NCBI GenBank assembly: GCA_964545715.1
Contig: CAZJHX010000032.1
Span: 1 to 64,000, forward strand
Origin: CAZJHX01 sp964545715
GTDB lineage: Bacteria > Myxococcota_A > UBA9042 > GCA-2863065
Direction: 5' to 3'
Length of the DNA stretch: 64,000 nt
A model generated the notes under the pieces. The model saw only the letters and a list, made by a program, of their open reading frames with translations, was not told where the DNA came from and made no database searches. Shown here in pieces: positions 35,230-43,670 of this stretch (its first letter is position 1; every line of letters starts with the position of its first letter). The position numbers and the translations under genes are program-made.

Positions 35230-36786
35230 TCAAGGAGAATCGGGAGGACGCCGCCAGCCCCCGGTTGCGCGCTCGATCACCCCCGCCAGCGCCAGCGCCA
35301 CATGGTCCTGCCACGGGCGCGCCGCGATCTGCACGCCGACCGGCAGTCCCCCGGGCGCGGTACCGGCCCGCACGACCACAGCCGGAAAGCCGCTGAGATT
35401 GTGGGCGCCCACCTCGCTATACTGCGCCTGCTCCGCCTCGCTGGTCAGCGGGGCCGCGCCGCACGACACCGGACCCAGAATCGCGTCGTAGTCCGTCATG
35501 AACCCCAAGAGCCCCGCCCGGACGCGGTCGATCTCGGCCAGCAGCTCCGTGAAATCGGCCACCGACAGCGGGGCGTCCAGCGGAGCCGCCGCGATGCGGG
35601 CCAGAAACGGCGAGCGCCTCGCCGCAGCGCGCGCGGACGTGGCCAACAGGTACCGGGCGTACTGCAGCCCGGACGTGTTCGGCGGCCCGACGTACCCACT
35701 CAAGGCACGCGACGGCTGCTGTGTCCCCGCGCTGCTCAACAGCCGCCGGAACGTGCCGCCCAGGTCAGCCTCCATCGCCAGCACGACCAGCACCCACGCC
35801 TCAGCCAACAGCGCGGGGCGGTCCTCGACAACAGTCACTTTGACGGCCCGCAGCGCATCCGCCGCGGCCCGCACCGCCTCGATAACGGCGGGCTGCGTGG
35901 TCCCGGCCAGGCTCTGCTCGAACACCGCCACGCGCAGCTCGTACTTGACGACGTCGCGACTGTCCTCGAGCGACAGCGGGACGATCGACGGATCCACGCC
36001 GTCCGGCCCACACAACAGGTCCAGCGCCAGCGCCACGTCGGCCACAGTGCGCGCGATCGGCCCGATCGTACCGAACCGATCCAGGTGTCCGCCGGCCCCG
36101 AAAATGTGCCCTGTCCGCGGCACCCGCCCCGGCGTGGGCTTGATCCCGACCACACCGCAGTAGTGCGCTGGAACGCGAACGCTGCCGCCCAGGTCACTGC
36201 CGATGTCCAGCGCCGACCCGCACGCCGCCACCACCGCTGCCGCCCCACCGCTGCTGCCCCCGGGGCTGCGCGTCAGATCGTACGGATTGTGAGTAGGCCC
36301 AAAGAGCAGGTTGTCCGTGATGAAGGACAGCGTCAGCTCCGGCGTGTTGGTCTTGCCGAGAATGACGCAGCCCGCCTGGCGCAAACGAGCGACAGCGGTC
36401 GCGTCCACCGTGGGCACATGATTCGTTCGGCCCATGGTTCCGCCGGTCGAGCGGACCTGGGCCACATCAAAGGAGTCCTTGATCGTCACCGGCACGCCGT
36501 GCAGCGGGCCCCTGCGAAGACCGCGCGCCTGGTCCGCGTCCAGGCGGCGAGCCGCGTCCAGGGCCAGGTCGGGGCAGCACGTGACGACCGCGTTGAGGTC
36601 GCCGTTGACCGCATCAATCCGGTCCAGATGCGCCCGGGTCAGCTCCTCGGACGAGACCGCCCCCGAGCGGATCAGCTCTGCTTGGGAGATGGCGGATGTG
36701 ACCAGGGGCGCGTCGGACAAGCGCCGAATTGTAGCACTTCTGAAGGCGGCAAAAACGGGCAGAAAAATTCTCAAGTAGCCGCCCAT
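35230..36786 (-). CDS. Amidase-signature family hydrolase
   Basis: 518 residues from the ATG at 36786 with AAGGAA upstream; longer starts would run into the divergent HDOD gene. The Ser-cisSer-Lys triad is visible: VPVTIKDSF near 98 for Lys, SPGGSSGG near 174 for cis-Ser, and DLGGSVRVPA near 195 for the nucleophile. It has the usual amidase-signature order and length (450-520). There is no signal peptide, so it is likely cytoplasmic. It hydrolyses an amide; it is not obviously GatA, as no gatB or gatC is nearby. The divergent spacer contains a 7-bp hairpin. Confidence 0.9.
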   Translation of the reverse strand: MGGYLRIFLPVFAAFRSATIRRLSDAPLVTSAISQAELIRSGAVSSEELTRAHLDRIDAVNGDLNAVVTCCPDLALDAARRLDADQARGLRRGPLHGVPVTIKDSFDVAQVRSTGGTMGRTNHVPTVDATAVARLRQAGCVILGKTNTPELTLSFITDNLLFGPTHNPYDLTRSPGGSSGGAAAVVAACGSALDIGSDLGGSVRVPAHYCGVVGIKPTPGRVPRTGHIFGAGGHLDRFGTIGPIARTVADVALALDLLCGPDGVDPSIVPLSLEDSRDVVKYELRVAVFEQSLAGTTQPAVIEAVRAAADALRAVKVTVVEDRPALLAEAWVLVVLAMEADLGGTFRRLLSSAGTQQPSRALSGYVGPPNTSGLQYARYLLATSARAAARRSPFLARIAAAPLDAPLSVADFTELLAEIDRVRAGLLGFMTDYDAILGPVSCGAAPLTSEAEQAQYSEVGAHNLSGFPAVVVRAGTAPGGLPVGVQIAARPWQDHVALALAGVIERATGGWRRPPDSP

Positions 36787-36830
36787 AGGGCACGATTTCC
36801 TTACTGGACGGCTTGGAAGGCTATGGTCCA

Positions 36831-36849
36831 TGGGAGCAGGAAGCTCCCA
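36831..36849. promoter_or_regulatory. Inverted repeat in the amidase/HDOD divergent spacer
   Basis: TGGGAGC and GCTCCCA flank a 5-nt loop in the 99-bp gap between genes running apart. The position suits an operator for either gene, though a simple mRNA leader hairpin is equally possible. Confidence 0.4.
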
Positions 36850-36885
36850 CCATCTCACCCCCTGCACCCCGAGGCCCCCGGCTAA

Positions 36886-37749
36886 GTGAGCGCCAGCGTC
36901 GACCAGATTCTGGAGAGCACGCGGGCCGTCAAGGCGCCGTCCGCCACCATGTGCCAGCTGCTGGAGGTGCTGCATAACCCCAACCACACGTCCGCCGACG
37001 TCGCCGGCCTGGTGAAGCTTGATCCCGAGCTGGCCGCGTCCACCCTGCGCATCGCCAACAGCGCCGCCTTGCGGACGCGCGCGGGCAGTGTCGCGTCGAT
37101 CGACCGCGCCATCGTGCTGATGGGCGAATCCGCGCTGGTCCAGCTGATCACGGCGCGCATGATGGACAGCATGCGCGTGGAGGCGGTGGCTGGCTACGAG
37201 ACCGACGGGCGACGGCTGTGGGAGGCGAGCGTGTGCACCGCGTTTGCCGGAGACGACTGCGCGGGCCGATCAGGGGTCGCGCCGCCGTCGATCGCCTACA
37301 CCGCGGGGCTGCTGCTGGACATCGGCAAGATCGGCCTGGGCCCCTATCTGGCCACCCGGCTGGACGAGGTGGTGGAAGAGGCGCGCGCGGCGGCAGACGG
37401 CGGACGGACTTTCGACGAAGCCGAGCACGCGGTGCTGGGTATCGACCACGGCGCAGTCGGCGCATATATGGCCCAAACCTGGGGCTTTCCAGCAGCCCTG
37501 TGTGCGGCGATTCGGCATCACCATCGGCCTGCTGACGCCACCGAGCATCAGGCGCTGGTTTACGTGTCACACCTGGCGGATCGCATCGCGATCATGGCCG
37601 GCCCCGGCAACGCAGTTGACGCCTTTCTCTATCGACTGGACGAGGCTTGGACGACCTACGTGCCGCTGGAGACCGCGGACCTGGAGTCGATGGCGGCCGA
37701 AGCTCACGAGGCCACGGCCACCATGATCAAGGCTTGCGCGCGCACATGA
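36886..37749 (+). CDS. HDOD-domain protein (second copy)
   Basis: 287 residues with a GTG start. It shares the HDOD pattern: LEVLHNPNHTSADVAGLVKL, ASTLRIANSAALR, IDRAIVLMGESAL, then TAGLLLDIGKIGL and IRHHHRP. In the first HD position His-Asp is replaced by LLDIG, so metal binding is unlikely, which is common in this family. It is only distantly like the 32338 copy. It overlaps the converging Lcl-domain lipoprotein gene by 23 bp at the 3' end. Likely a cytoplasmic signalling adaptor. Confidence 0.87.
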   Translation: MSASVDQILESTRAVKAPSATMCQLLEVLHNPNHTSADVAGLVKLDPELAASTLRIANSAALRTRAGSVASIDRAIVLMGESALVQLITARMMDSMRVEAVAGYETDGRRLWEASVCTAFAGDDCAGRSGVAPPSIAYTAGLLLDIGKIGLGPYLATRLDEVVEEARAAADGGRTFDEAEHAVLGIDHGAVGAYMAQTWGFPAALCAAIRHHHRPADATEHQALVYVSHLADRIAIMAGPGNAVDAFLYRLDEAWTTYVPLETADLESMAAEAHEATATMIKACART

Positions 37750-39241
37750 CCGCGCCGTTGGTGCCGTGCGGCTCAGCCCCGATCGCACCGTAGTCCACAT
37801 CCAGGTACCACGAGCCCTCCACAGGCTCTCCGTTCTCGGTGGCGACGGTGCTGCTCCAGAAGTAGCCGCCGCATTTCTCCCACTCGAACATCTCGAGGAA
37901 CGCCGTCGGAATGCGGCAGATGCCCGCCATGTGGCCGCACGTGCAGTCGCTGCTGTCCTGACAGGTGATCCAGTCGGTGCACTGACCGTTGGCCGGACAC
38001 GCGCCGCCCACCTCGGTGACCGGGCAGTTGCGCACCAGATCCCGCAGGTTGTCGATGGACGGCAGCACCCAGTCGTCGCGCCCCGCCCACAGCAGGTCCT
38101 CGCAGGCCTTGACCGCTTCGCCCCACGGCAGCTCGGTGTGGGTCGGATACGTGATCGGCACCCACTGCGTCCCCGTGTTGGGCTCCACGTAGAAGGGGTC
38201 GTCGTTCTGGCCGAACTCGCCGGTGCACGCCGTGTAGATCGGCGACACGTCGAACACCTGGCACTCGCCGCCGTTGATCCAGAAGTCGTCGGCGTTGCAC
38301 GCGATCATCGGGTCCGTCGGGTCGAAGTCGGTGCACCCTTCGCCGTCCGTATAGCTCGTACACGACAGCGACTGATAGAGCTCCGACCGCCACCGATGCT
38401 GGCCCTCATCGATGACGAAGGTGTGCGCCCCCTTGGCGTAGTGCCCACACGGCGGGGCCTCACCGGCCTTGGCGCTCAGCTCGCCCGCGTACACGTCACC
38501 CACAAAGGTGAGCAGGTGCGGGCTGAGCGTCGGCTCCTCCTTCAGATACATCGTCACGATGGCCACGCCGTTGTCCTTGGCCATGTCGACCAGGCTCAGG
38601 GTCGTGTCCTTCATCGCGGCCAGGTGCAGATCAGCCCGCTCATCGTTGACGTCGCACAGAAACGGCACCGGCTTGGCGTCGCCCAACCCCGGCACGGGCA
38701 TGACGTTTCGCGTGCAGACGCCGGCGATGATCTGGGTGTCGGTGGTGCCGTCGCGACACGGCGTCGACTCGGTGCAAAAGAGGGTCGGTGCCGTCACGTT
38801 GGCGATGGCCCCGGTGATGTTCAGCTGAAAGAGCCCCTGCTGGTCGACCTCCTGCGTGACCGGCACCACATTGTACGTGCCGGGCTCCAGCGTCATCGCC
38901 AGCGCGGACAGGTAGTTGTCCGGCTGCGTGTCCTCGGACTCCATCAGAATGTCGGACGCGTTTCGCAGGTAGAGATGTCCGGGCGCCTCGGAGCTGTCCA
39001 GGGCCATGCTGACCTCGCCCGCCTCGAGCACCTCAAACGTATAGACATGATTGCCCGGGGCGTCCGGCACCAACCCCTCGCTGGCGCCCCAGTAGCTGAG
39101 CAATCCGACCCGCACGACCAGGCTGTCGGGCTCCGGCTCGAGCACCTCCGCAGGCGTCGTGGACTCGGGTGTGGCGTCGTCTCCGCATGCCGACAGCAAG
39201 GCCAGCAGCGGGACCCAAACGATGAATGAAACGCGGCGCAT
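37727..39241 (-). CDS. Lipoprotein with C-terminal Lcl/DUF1566-type domain
   Basis: 504 residues with the lipobox LLALLSAC. Residues about 35-150 are beta-rich and PPC-like (GNHVYTFEVLEAGEVSMAL). The middle carries Cys pairs (ALFCTESTPCRDG, CNADDFWINGGECQVF). The last 160 residues fit the Lcl C-terminal/DUF1566 domain: LPWGEAVKACEDLLWAGRDD, then WVLPSIDNLRDLV, GGYFWSSTVA and GAVMCARKP. That domain is related to formylglycine-generating/lectin-like folds and is used for surface display or binding. It follows the barrel gene on the same strand by 12 bp, so they form an operon. Confidence 0.8.
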   Translation of the reverse strand: MRRVSFIVWVPLLALLSACGDDATPESTTPAEVLEPEPDSLVVRVGLLSYWGASEGLVPDAPGNHVYTFEVLEAGEVSMALDSSEAPGHLYLRNASDILMESEDTQPDNYLSALAMTLEPGTYNVVPVTQEVDQQGLFQLNITGAIANVTAPTLFCTESTPCRDGTTDTQIIAGVCTRNVMPVPGLGDAKPVPFLCDVNDERADLHLAAMKDTTLSLVDMAKDNGVAIVTMYLKEEPTLSPHLLTFVGDVYAGELSAKAGEAPPCGHYAKGAHTFVIDEGQHRWRSELYQSLSCTSYTDGEGCTDFDPTDPMIACNADDFWINGGECQVFDVSPIYTACTGEFGQNDDPFYVEPNTGTQWVPITYPTHTELPWGEAVKACEDLLWAGRDDWVLPSIDNLRDLVRNCPVTEVGGACPANGQCTDWITCQDSSDCTCGHMAGICRIPTAFLEMFEWEKCGGYFWSSTVATENGEPVEGSWYLDVDYGAIGAEPHGTNGAVMCARKP

Positions 39242-39253
39242 ACGCCGATGATA

Positions 39254-40150
39254 CTACGGAGCCGGGTCCAAGAGATCGCCTTCGAACGCGAACGCCAGGG
39301 CAAGGTACGGAATCGCCTGGCTCACGTCCGCACCAGCACGAAACCTATGCTGCAGATACCACCCGGTCAGCAGGGCCAGCGTGGGCCGATTGAACGAGTC
39401 ACCGGGCCGGTCATAGAAGCGATACGCCAGAAACGGGCCGACACGATGATGCGGCGTGGAGTCACTGTCATCATCGTAAAACGCGTGGGTCAGGTTGTGC
39501 CGGGCTCCGACGATCCAGTGCTCGCCCAAAAGGACCAGCAGATCGGCATCGTTGGTCAGCATCCAGCCGCCGTTGGGGCGCACGATGTCGGGCGTCGGGT
39601 CGTACCAGACCGTGTCGCCGTCACGCAGATCCATGTCCGCCCACTTGACCTTCAGCGTGCTGCGCACCACCACGTTCTTCACCTTGGCCCGCAGCTGGGC
39701 CTGCAGCGTGACGTGCCAGCCGGTCGTCGCCTGGTTGGTGTCCGCCTCGGCGAGCTCGTCCAGGCCCGAGTCGCTCCAGTCCCCCTGGGGCGTAGGAAAC
39801 GACTGAAGGTGCTCCATGCTGCCGAAAAACATCGCGTATTGCGCCGTGGCCGACAGCTGCAGCAGCGCGATCGGCTGCAGCTCGGCGTACAGCCCGATCA
39901 GTCCAAACGCCGGATTCAGCGTCGGCGCCAGCCCGATGCCGGCATGGCTGTCGCGCCACAGGATGCCGCTGCTGTCGTACAGGCGGTATCGATAGCCGAT
40001 CTTCAGCTCGTCCTGCAGCCCGAGCGGGTTCAGGCGCCCGGCGAACACGTTTTTGTAGAAAATGCGGTGACGCGGCGGCGGGGCCTTGTCGGCCAGGGCG
40101 ACTTCAGCGGCCAGGCAGACCACAAGGATCAAGACGACATTGCGCAGCAT
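39254..40150 (-). CDS. Predicted outer-membrane beta-barrel protein
   Basis: 298 residues from the ATG at 40150, where MLRNVVLILVVCLAAEVALA is a Sec signal with cleavage after ALA. The mature part alternates aromatic and hydrophobic residues in strands (HRIFYKNVFAG, DELKIGYRYRLYD, HAGIGLAPTLN, IGLYAELQPIA, GPFLAYRFYD, LALLTGWYL, IPYLALAFAF). This is typical of a barrel of about 10-14 strands. I cannot name the family. It is expressed ahead of the Lcl-domain lipoprotein and diverges from the sigma-54-controlled lipoprotein at 40319. Confidence 0.7.
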   Translation of the reverse strand: MLRNVVLILVVCLAAEVALADKAPPPRHRIFYKNVFAGRLNPLGLQDELKIGYRYRLYDSSGILWRDSHAGIGLAPTLNPAFGLIGLYAELQPIALLQLSATAQYAMFFGSMEHLQSFPTPQGDWSDSGLDELAEADTNQATTGWHVTLQAQLRAKVKNVVVRSTLKVKWADMDLRDGDTVWYDPTPDIVRPNGGWMLTNDADLLVLLGEHWIVGARHNLTHAFYDDDSDSTPHHRVGPFLAYRFYDRPGDSFNRPTLALLTGWYLQHRFRAGADVSQAIPYLALAFAFEGDLLDPAP

Positions 40151-40190
40151 CAGGCAATCATGGTCGGGGCGTATCCGGTTTGCAACGGCA

Positions 40191-40205
40191 CCGTGTGGCG
40201 CACGG
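40191..40205. promoter_or_regulatory. Short inverted repeat upstream of a sigma-54-type promoter
   Basis: CCGTG-TGGCG-CACGG is centred about 70 bp upstream of the promoter at 40265. It is a possible activator site, though short enough to arise by chance. Confidence 0.3.
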
Positions 40206-40264
40206 ACCACAGCCGACCCGCACCGTCGACCGCTATTCGCCGCACGCAAGCCTAATCTACAAGC

Positions 40265-40280
40265 TGGCACGCTCCCTGCT
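40265..40280 (+). promoter_or_regulatory. Sigma-54-type promoter for the 40319 lipoprotein
   Basis: TGGCACGCTCCCTGCT fits TGGCACG-N4-TTGCW with one mismatch and GG/GC 10 nt apart. The transcript would start near 40291, giving a leader of about 28 nt with GGAGGAGG. Confidence 0.6.
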
Positions 40281-40318
40281 CAGAGGGGGCCCGGCAGTAA
40301 TTGGAGGAGGCACAAATC

Positions 40319-41308
40319 ATGAGAATCGCAATCGCACTAATCACCTTAGTCGGCCTGAACGCAGCGGTCACAGGCTGCGCCGAAGACACCCCCAACACAA
40401 TCGCGGGGACAATCTACGGGGAGGCGGTCGACGAGGTCGACGTGGTCGCCAGCGCGGCCCAGGTCGACGAGAATTTCCGCTTGGTAATCTCGGGTGGCGA
40501 TCTGCGAATCATAATGGACCTGGATGCCGAGACGCTGCCCAATGCAGTCGCCGGCTATCCCTATGTTATCGACGGCCGCACCAGCCTGCGATCCCTGGCG
40601 CACGAGGCCAACGCCAACCAGGCACCCTTCATCGACCTGGTTGCGGTCGAGGGGCGCTGCGCGGACTGCGACACCCAGCTTCTGGGCGGCGCGCTGACCA
40701 TGGACGTCAACGAGGCGGCGCGGCTTGCGGGCACGCTGACCCTGCGCGTCGACGCGACCAGTGAAGAGCTCAGCGTCATCTTCGACGTGGAGCTGCCCGC
40801 GTTTGACCCCAACCTGATCGCCGAAGAGAGCGTCCTCGACCCGCAGCTGGAGGAGCCCGAGACCACCGAGACCACCGAGTCCGTGTCTGAGCCGCCGCCG
40901 CAGGTGGAGCCCAAGCCCGTCACGAGCGGCACCCTGAGCGCCACCTCCGACCGCTTCACGATCACGATCAAGCCCGAGCAGGGTGTGGACTTCGTGGCCG
41001 GCAAGGTCGTCCACAAAGCCAACTTCAAAAACAGCGATATGTACGCCACGGCCGGTCACCCGTTCCTGAAGCTCAGCCCGGGCGGCGCCAAGTCGACCGA
41101 GAGCAACCCCTGTGCGTGGCACGGCAAGCGCAGCAGCTTTGACGACATCCCCACCGCCGCGCCCACGGCAGCGGGCACGTCCCTGCCCAACGCCAAAAAG
41201 TACGAGAGCTTCGTCGTGAAGAACCAGGTCGGCGGGGGCTACACCCGCGGCTGGATCATCGCCGGTGACTGGAAGAGCGTGACCATCGAGTACGAGCTGC
41301 TCAACTAA
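40319..41308 (+). CDS. Lipoprotein of unknown function behind a sigma-54-type promoter
   Basis: 329 residues from the ATG at 40319, preceded by a very strong GGAGGAGG. The lipobox is AAVTGC. The mature protein starts with a beta-rich domain (NTIAGTIYGEAVDEVDVV, FIDLVAVEGRC, CDTQLLGGALTMDV). A Glu/Thr/Pro linker (ETTETTESVSEPPPQ) and a second beta domain ending GGYTRGWIIAGDWKSVTIEY follow. I do not recognise a family. The strong ribosome site and sigma-54 control imply high, conditional expression. Its last 8 bp overlap the converging desaturase-family gene. Confidence 0.72.
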   Translation: MRIAIALITLVGLNAAVTGCAEDTPNTIAGTIYGEAVDEVDVVASAAQVDENFRLVISGGDLRIIMDLDAETLPNAVAGYPYVIDGRTSLRSLAHEANANQAPFIDLVAVEGRCADCDTQLLGGALTMDVNEAARLAGTLTLRVDATSEELSVIFDVELPAFDPNLIAEESVLDPQLEEPETTETTESVSEPPPQVEPKPVTSGTLSATSDRFTITIKPEQGVDFVAGKVVHKANFKNSDMYATAGHPFLKLSPGGAKSTESNPCAWHGKRSSFDDIPTAAPTAAGTSLPNAKKYESFVVKNQVGGGYTRGWIIAGDWKSVTIEYELLN

Positions 41309-42416
41309 GACCGACCACAGCGCCGGCGACCAATAGCCAGCGCGCCGCCTCAAACGGCGTGGCCCACGCCTTGCGCTCGAACAGCGCGCCCCACCCCACG
41401 ACTGTCGTGAACACCACCGCCGCGCCCACGAGCATGTGCAGCTGCGGCAGCGTGTTGCGCTGAAAGATCAGCAGCGTCGTCAACGCGGCAACCGCGACAA
41501 AGTGCGCCCCCACGTACCACCGCAGGCCGGCGCTCGCGGGCGTCTCGTACTTGACGATCTCGGCGCGCGTCACGGGCTGCGGCGCCGGGTAGGGTGTCAG
41601 GCCGGGCGGGCGCCACTCGGGTCCCTTGAACCACACCAGAAGCTTGTCGCGCAGCCGGGGCGCGCTCCAGCTGTCGCCGGCGACCTGCACAAAGTGGTGA
41701 AAGTTGGCCCAGATCGGGTTCCAGCTGCGCAGCGGCTTCACGATGCCGTAGACCACGGGCTCGTCTTCTTCTTCGAAGGTCCCGAACAAGCGGTCCCAGA
41801 TGATCAGCATGCCGGCGTGATTGCGGTCGATGTACTGCGGGTTGACGCCATGGTGGACCCGGTGGTGCGACGGCGTGTTCAGGACCCACTCGACGGGACC
41901 CAACTTGCCCACCAACTCGGTGTGAATCCAAAACTGATAGACGGTGTTTACGGCGTGCGCGGTCGCATAGACGATGGGCTCGACCCCGGCGAACGCCAGC
42001 ATCAGATAAAACGGAAAGCCGGTGGCGCTGGTGAGCAGCGACTGGCGCAGGGCGACCGCCAGGTTGTAGTCCTCACTCTGGTGATGAACGATGTGCGCCG
42101 CCCACAGCAGGTTCACGCGATGGCTGAGCCGGTGCCACCAGTAATAGAGAAAGTCGACGCCGACAAACGCCAGCAGCCAGGCGGCCACGCCGTCGATGTC
42201 GCTGACGCGCCAGGTCTCGTAAACGAAGACGTAGCCGGCGAGCAGCGCGCCCTTCAAAAAGAGCAGGGACACCTGTTGGGTGATGCCGCAGCTGAGGTCT
42301 GTAACGGAGTCGGCAAATCGGTACAGGCGCTGCTTTCGCGCGCGTGCAACCAGAAGCTCTATACCGATGAGCAGAAAGAAGAAGGGAATCGAGAAGGCGA
42401 TTATCTGCTGGTTCAC
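41301..42416 (-). CDS. Sterol desaturase/fatty acid hydroxylase-superfamily membrane enzyme
   Basis: 371 residues with a GTG start at 42416. Membrane helices surround the three His boxes of the diiron hydroxylases: HRLSH (95-99), HIVHH (108-112) and HHRVHHG near 182. WDRLFGTFEEEDEPVVYG and the C-terminal extra helices recall the alkylglycerol-monooxygenase (TMEM195)-like subgroup. It probably hydroxylates or desaturates a lipid or hopanoid/sterol at the inner membrane. It follows the flagellin at 42521 on the same strand, separated by a run of hairpins, so it probably has its own promoter. Confidence 0.9.
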   Translation of the reverse strand: MNQQIIAFSIPFFFLLIGIELLVARARKQRLYRFADSVTDLSCGITQQVSLLFLKGALLAGYVFVYETWRVSDIDGVAAWLLAFVGVDFLYYWWHRLSHRVNLLWAAHIVHHQSEDYNLAVALRQSLLTSATGFPFYLMLAFAGVEPIVYATAHAVNTVYQFWIHTELVGKLGPVEWVLNTPSHHRVHHGVNPQYIDRNHAGMLIIWDRLFGTFEEEDEPVVYGIVKPLRSWNPIWANFHHFVQVAGDSWSAPRLRDKLLVWFKGPEWRPPGLTPYPAPQPVTRAEIVKYETPASAGLRWYVGAHFVAVAALTTLLIFQRNTLPQLHMLVGAAVVFTTVVGWGALFERKAWATPFEAARWLLVAGAVVGLS

Positions 42417-42447
42417 GCAGGGCCGCTTATATCACGTCCGCGCTCCC

Positions 42448-42503
42448 CAGCCGCACGAGCGGCTGTCTCGGCCCCCTCAGGGGGCCCGCGCCACGATGGC
42501 GCG
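42448..42503 (-). terminator. Three consecutive GC-rich hairpins after the flagellin gene
   Basis: CAGCCGC/GCGGCTG (42448-42465, 4-nt loop), GGCCCCC/GGGGGCC (42470-42486, 3-nt loop) and CGCGCCA/TGGCGCG (42487-42503, 3-nt loop) each form perfect 7-bp stems in either strand. No T-run follows, so they may end or stabilise the abundant flagellin mRNA. Confidence 0.65.
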
Positions 42504-42520
42504 GGGGGGCGAAAGCTCCC

Positions 42521-43357
42521 CTACCCTTGGAGAAGGGCGAGGACGCTCTGCGGCTGGGCGTTGGCCTGGGCCAACATGGAGACGCCGGCCTGCATCAGCA
42601 CCTGGCTGCGGGCGAACTGGCTGCTCTCCTCGGCCACGTTGGCGTCGCGGATGCGGCTGTTGGCGGCGGCCAGGTTCTCACGCATGACCTGGGCGGCGCC
42701 GGCCGCGATCTGCAGGCGGTTGCCTTTGGCGCCGAGACTGGCGCGAGCCGTGGCCAGGGCGTCGAGCGACGCGTCGATGGTCGACATGACGTTCTGCGAG
42801 TTGGCCTTGGTGTCGATGGCCTCGGTGCCCGCAAAGCCCAGCCCAGCGGTCGAGACGTCGGAGATGTTGACCGAGATGCGGAAGGCCGCGCCGTTATCGT
42901 AGCCAACCTGGAAGTCCAGGCCCGTCGCCGCAAAGCTGCCGTCCAACAGGACCAGCCCGTTGAAGCTGGTCGAGGACGTGATGCGGTCGATCTCAGCCAC
43001 GAGATCCTGGAACTCGGTGTCGAGGTATACGCGCTCGGTGTCGGTAATGCTGTCCGAAGCGGACTGCACGCTGAGCTCTCGCATCCGAATCAGCACGTTG
43101 CTGATCTCGCCCATGGAGCCCTCTGCGGTCTGCACGACCGACAGGCCGTCGTTGGCGTTGCGTGTCGCCTGGCCGAGGCCACGAATCTGGGCCTTCATCT
43201 GCTCGGACACGCTCATACCGGCGGCGTCGTCCATCGCGGAGTTGATGCGGAAGCCGGAGGACAGGCGCTCAAGGCTGGTGTTCAGCATCGTGTTGGTTCG
43301 ACCAACGTGTCGCTGCGCCTTCATGCTCGCCGTGTTTGTCATAATGGAAACAGCCAT
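42521..43357 (-). CDS. Flagellin (short D0/D1 type)
   Basis: 278 residues. Both conserved ends are present: SMKAQRHVGRTNTMLNTSLE, then RLSSGFRINSAMDDAAGMSVS and IRGLGQATRNANDGLSVVQ at the N-terminus, and NSRIRDANVAEESSQFARSQ to the end at the C-terminus, closing with VLALLQG. The middle is very short, so the D2/D3 outer domains are missing and the filament should be thin. GAGGTG lies five bases before the ATG. It is exported by the flagellar type III system. A close paralogue lies 313 bp upstream on the same strand. No other flagellar gene is in the window. Confidence 0.95.
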   Translation of the reverse strand: MAVSIMTNTASMKAQRHVGRTNTMLNTSLERLSSGFRINSAMDDAAGMSVSEQMKAQIRGLGQATRNANDGLSVVQTAEGSMGEISNVLIRMRELSVQSASDSITDTERVYLDTEFQDLVAEIDRITSSTSFNGLVLLDGSFAATGLDFQVGYDNGAAFRISVNISDVSTAGLGFAGTEAIDTKANSQNVMSTIDASLDALATARASLGAKGNRLQIAAGAAQVMRENLAAANSRIRDANVAEESSQFARSQVLMQAGVSMLAQANAQPQSVLALLQG

Positions 43358-43670
43358 GATTCACCTCGTCTCTGTTGGGTTGCTGCGCTTTAGTAGTTCG
43401 AGCATTTCTGCTTGAGCACCTCAGCGCCTTCACTGGGTCTTTCGTGCCCCCCCCCAGGAGGGTTAAAGGGAAATGGTGTTTTTTTTACCCAGTGGGTCTG
43501 AAATGACCCACCCACAGCGCAAGAAATGCAGCGCAGGACCACGTTTATAACGCAGAGATGCGCCGTGAAGAAAAGACACGTTTCTTAGGGAAAAGTCTGC
43601 AGGAAATCAGGTTGGAGAGGGGCCAGAGCGACCCCAGCTGCCGGGCGGGACTATCTAAACGGGCGGTTGC
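43358..43670. other. 313-bp spacer between the two flagellin genes
   Basis: It contains a run of nine C (43447-43455), a run of eight T (43479-43486) and a hairpin GTGGGTC/GACCCAC (43492-43511), all upstream of the flagellin at 42521. I found no clear sigma-28 or sigma-54 element and no coding signal; a short open frame from 43558 reads into the opposite strand of the upstream flagellin. Confidence 0.6.
43447..43455. repeat. Nine-C (G9 on the flagellin strand) homopolymer
   Basis: It lies 90 bp upstream of the ATG of the 42521-43357 flagellin. Runs of this length can slip during replication and switch expression; it is also a common site of sequencing error. Confidence 0.6.

Noticed and set aside
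35230..36786. GatA subunit of the tRNA amidotransferase
   Set aside because: No gatB or gatC nearby and the C-terminal half does not read like GatA; general amidase is safer.
43492..43511. Hairpin GTGGGTC/GACCCAC as an intrinsic terminator after the upstream flagellin
   Set aside because: On the flagellin strand it is followed by A8, not T; the T8 lies on the wrong side.
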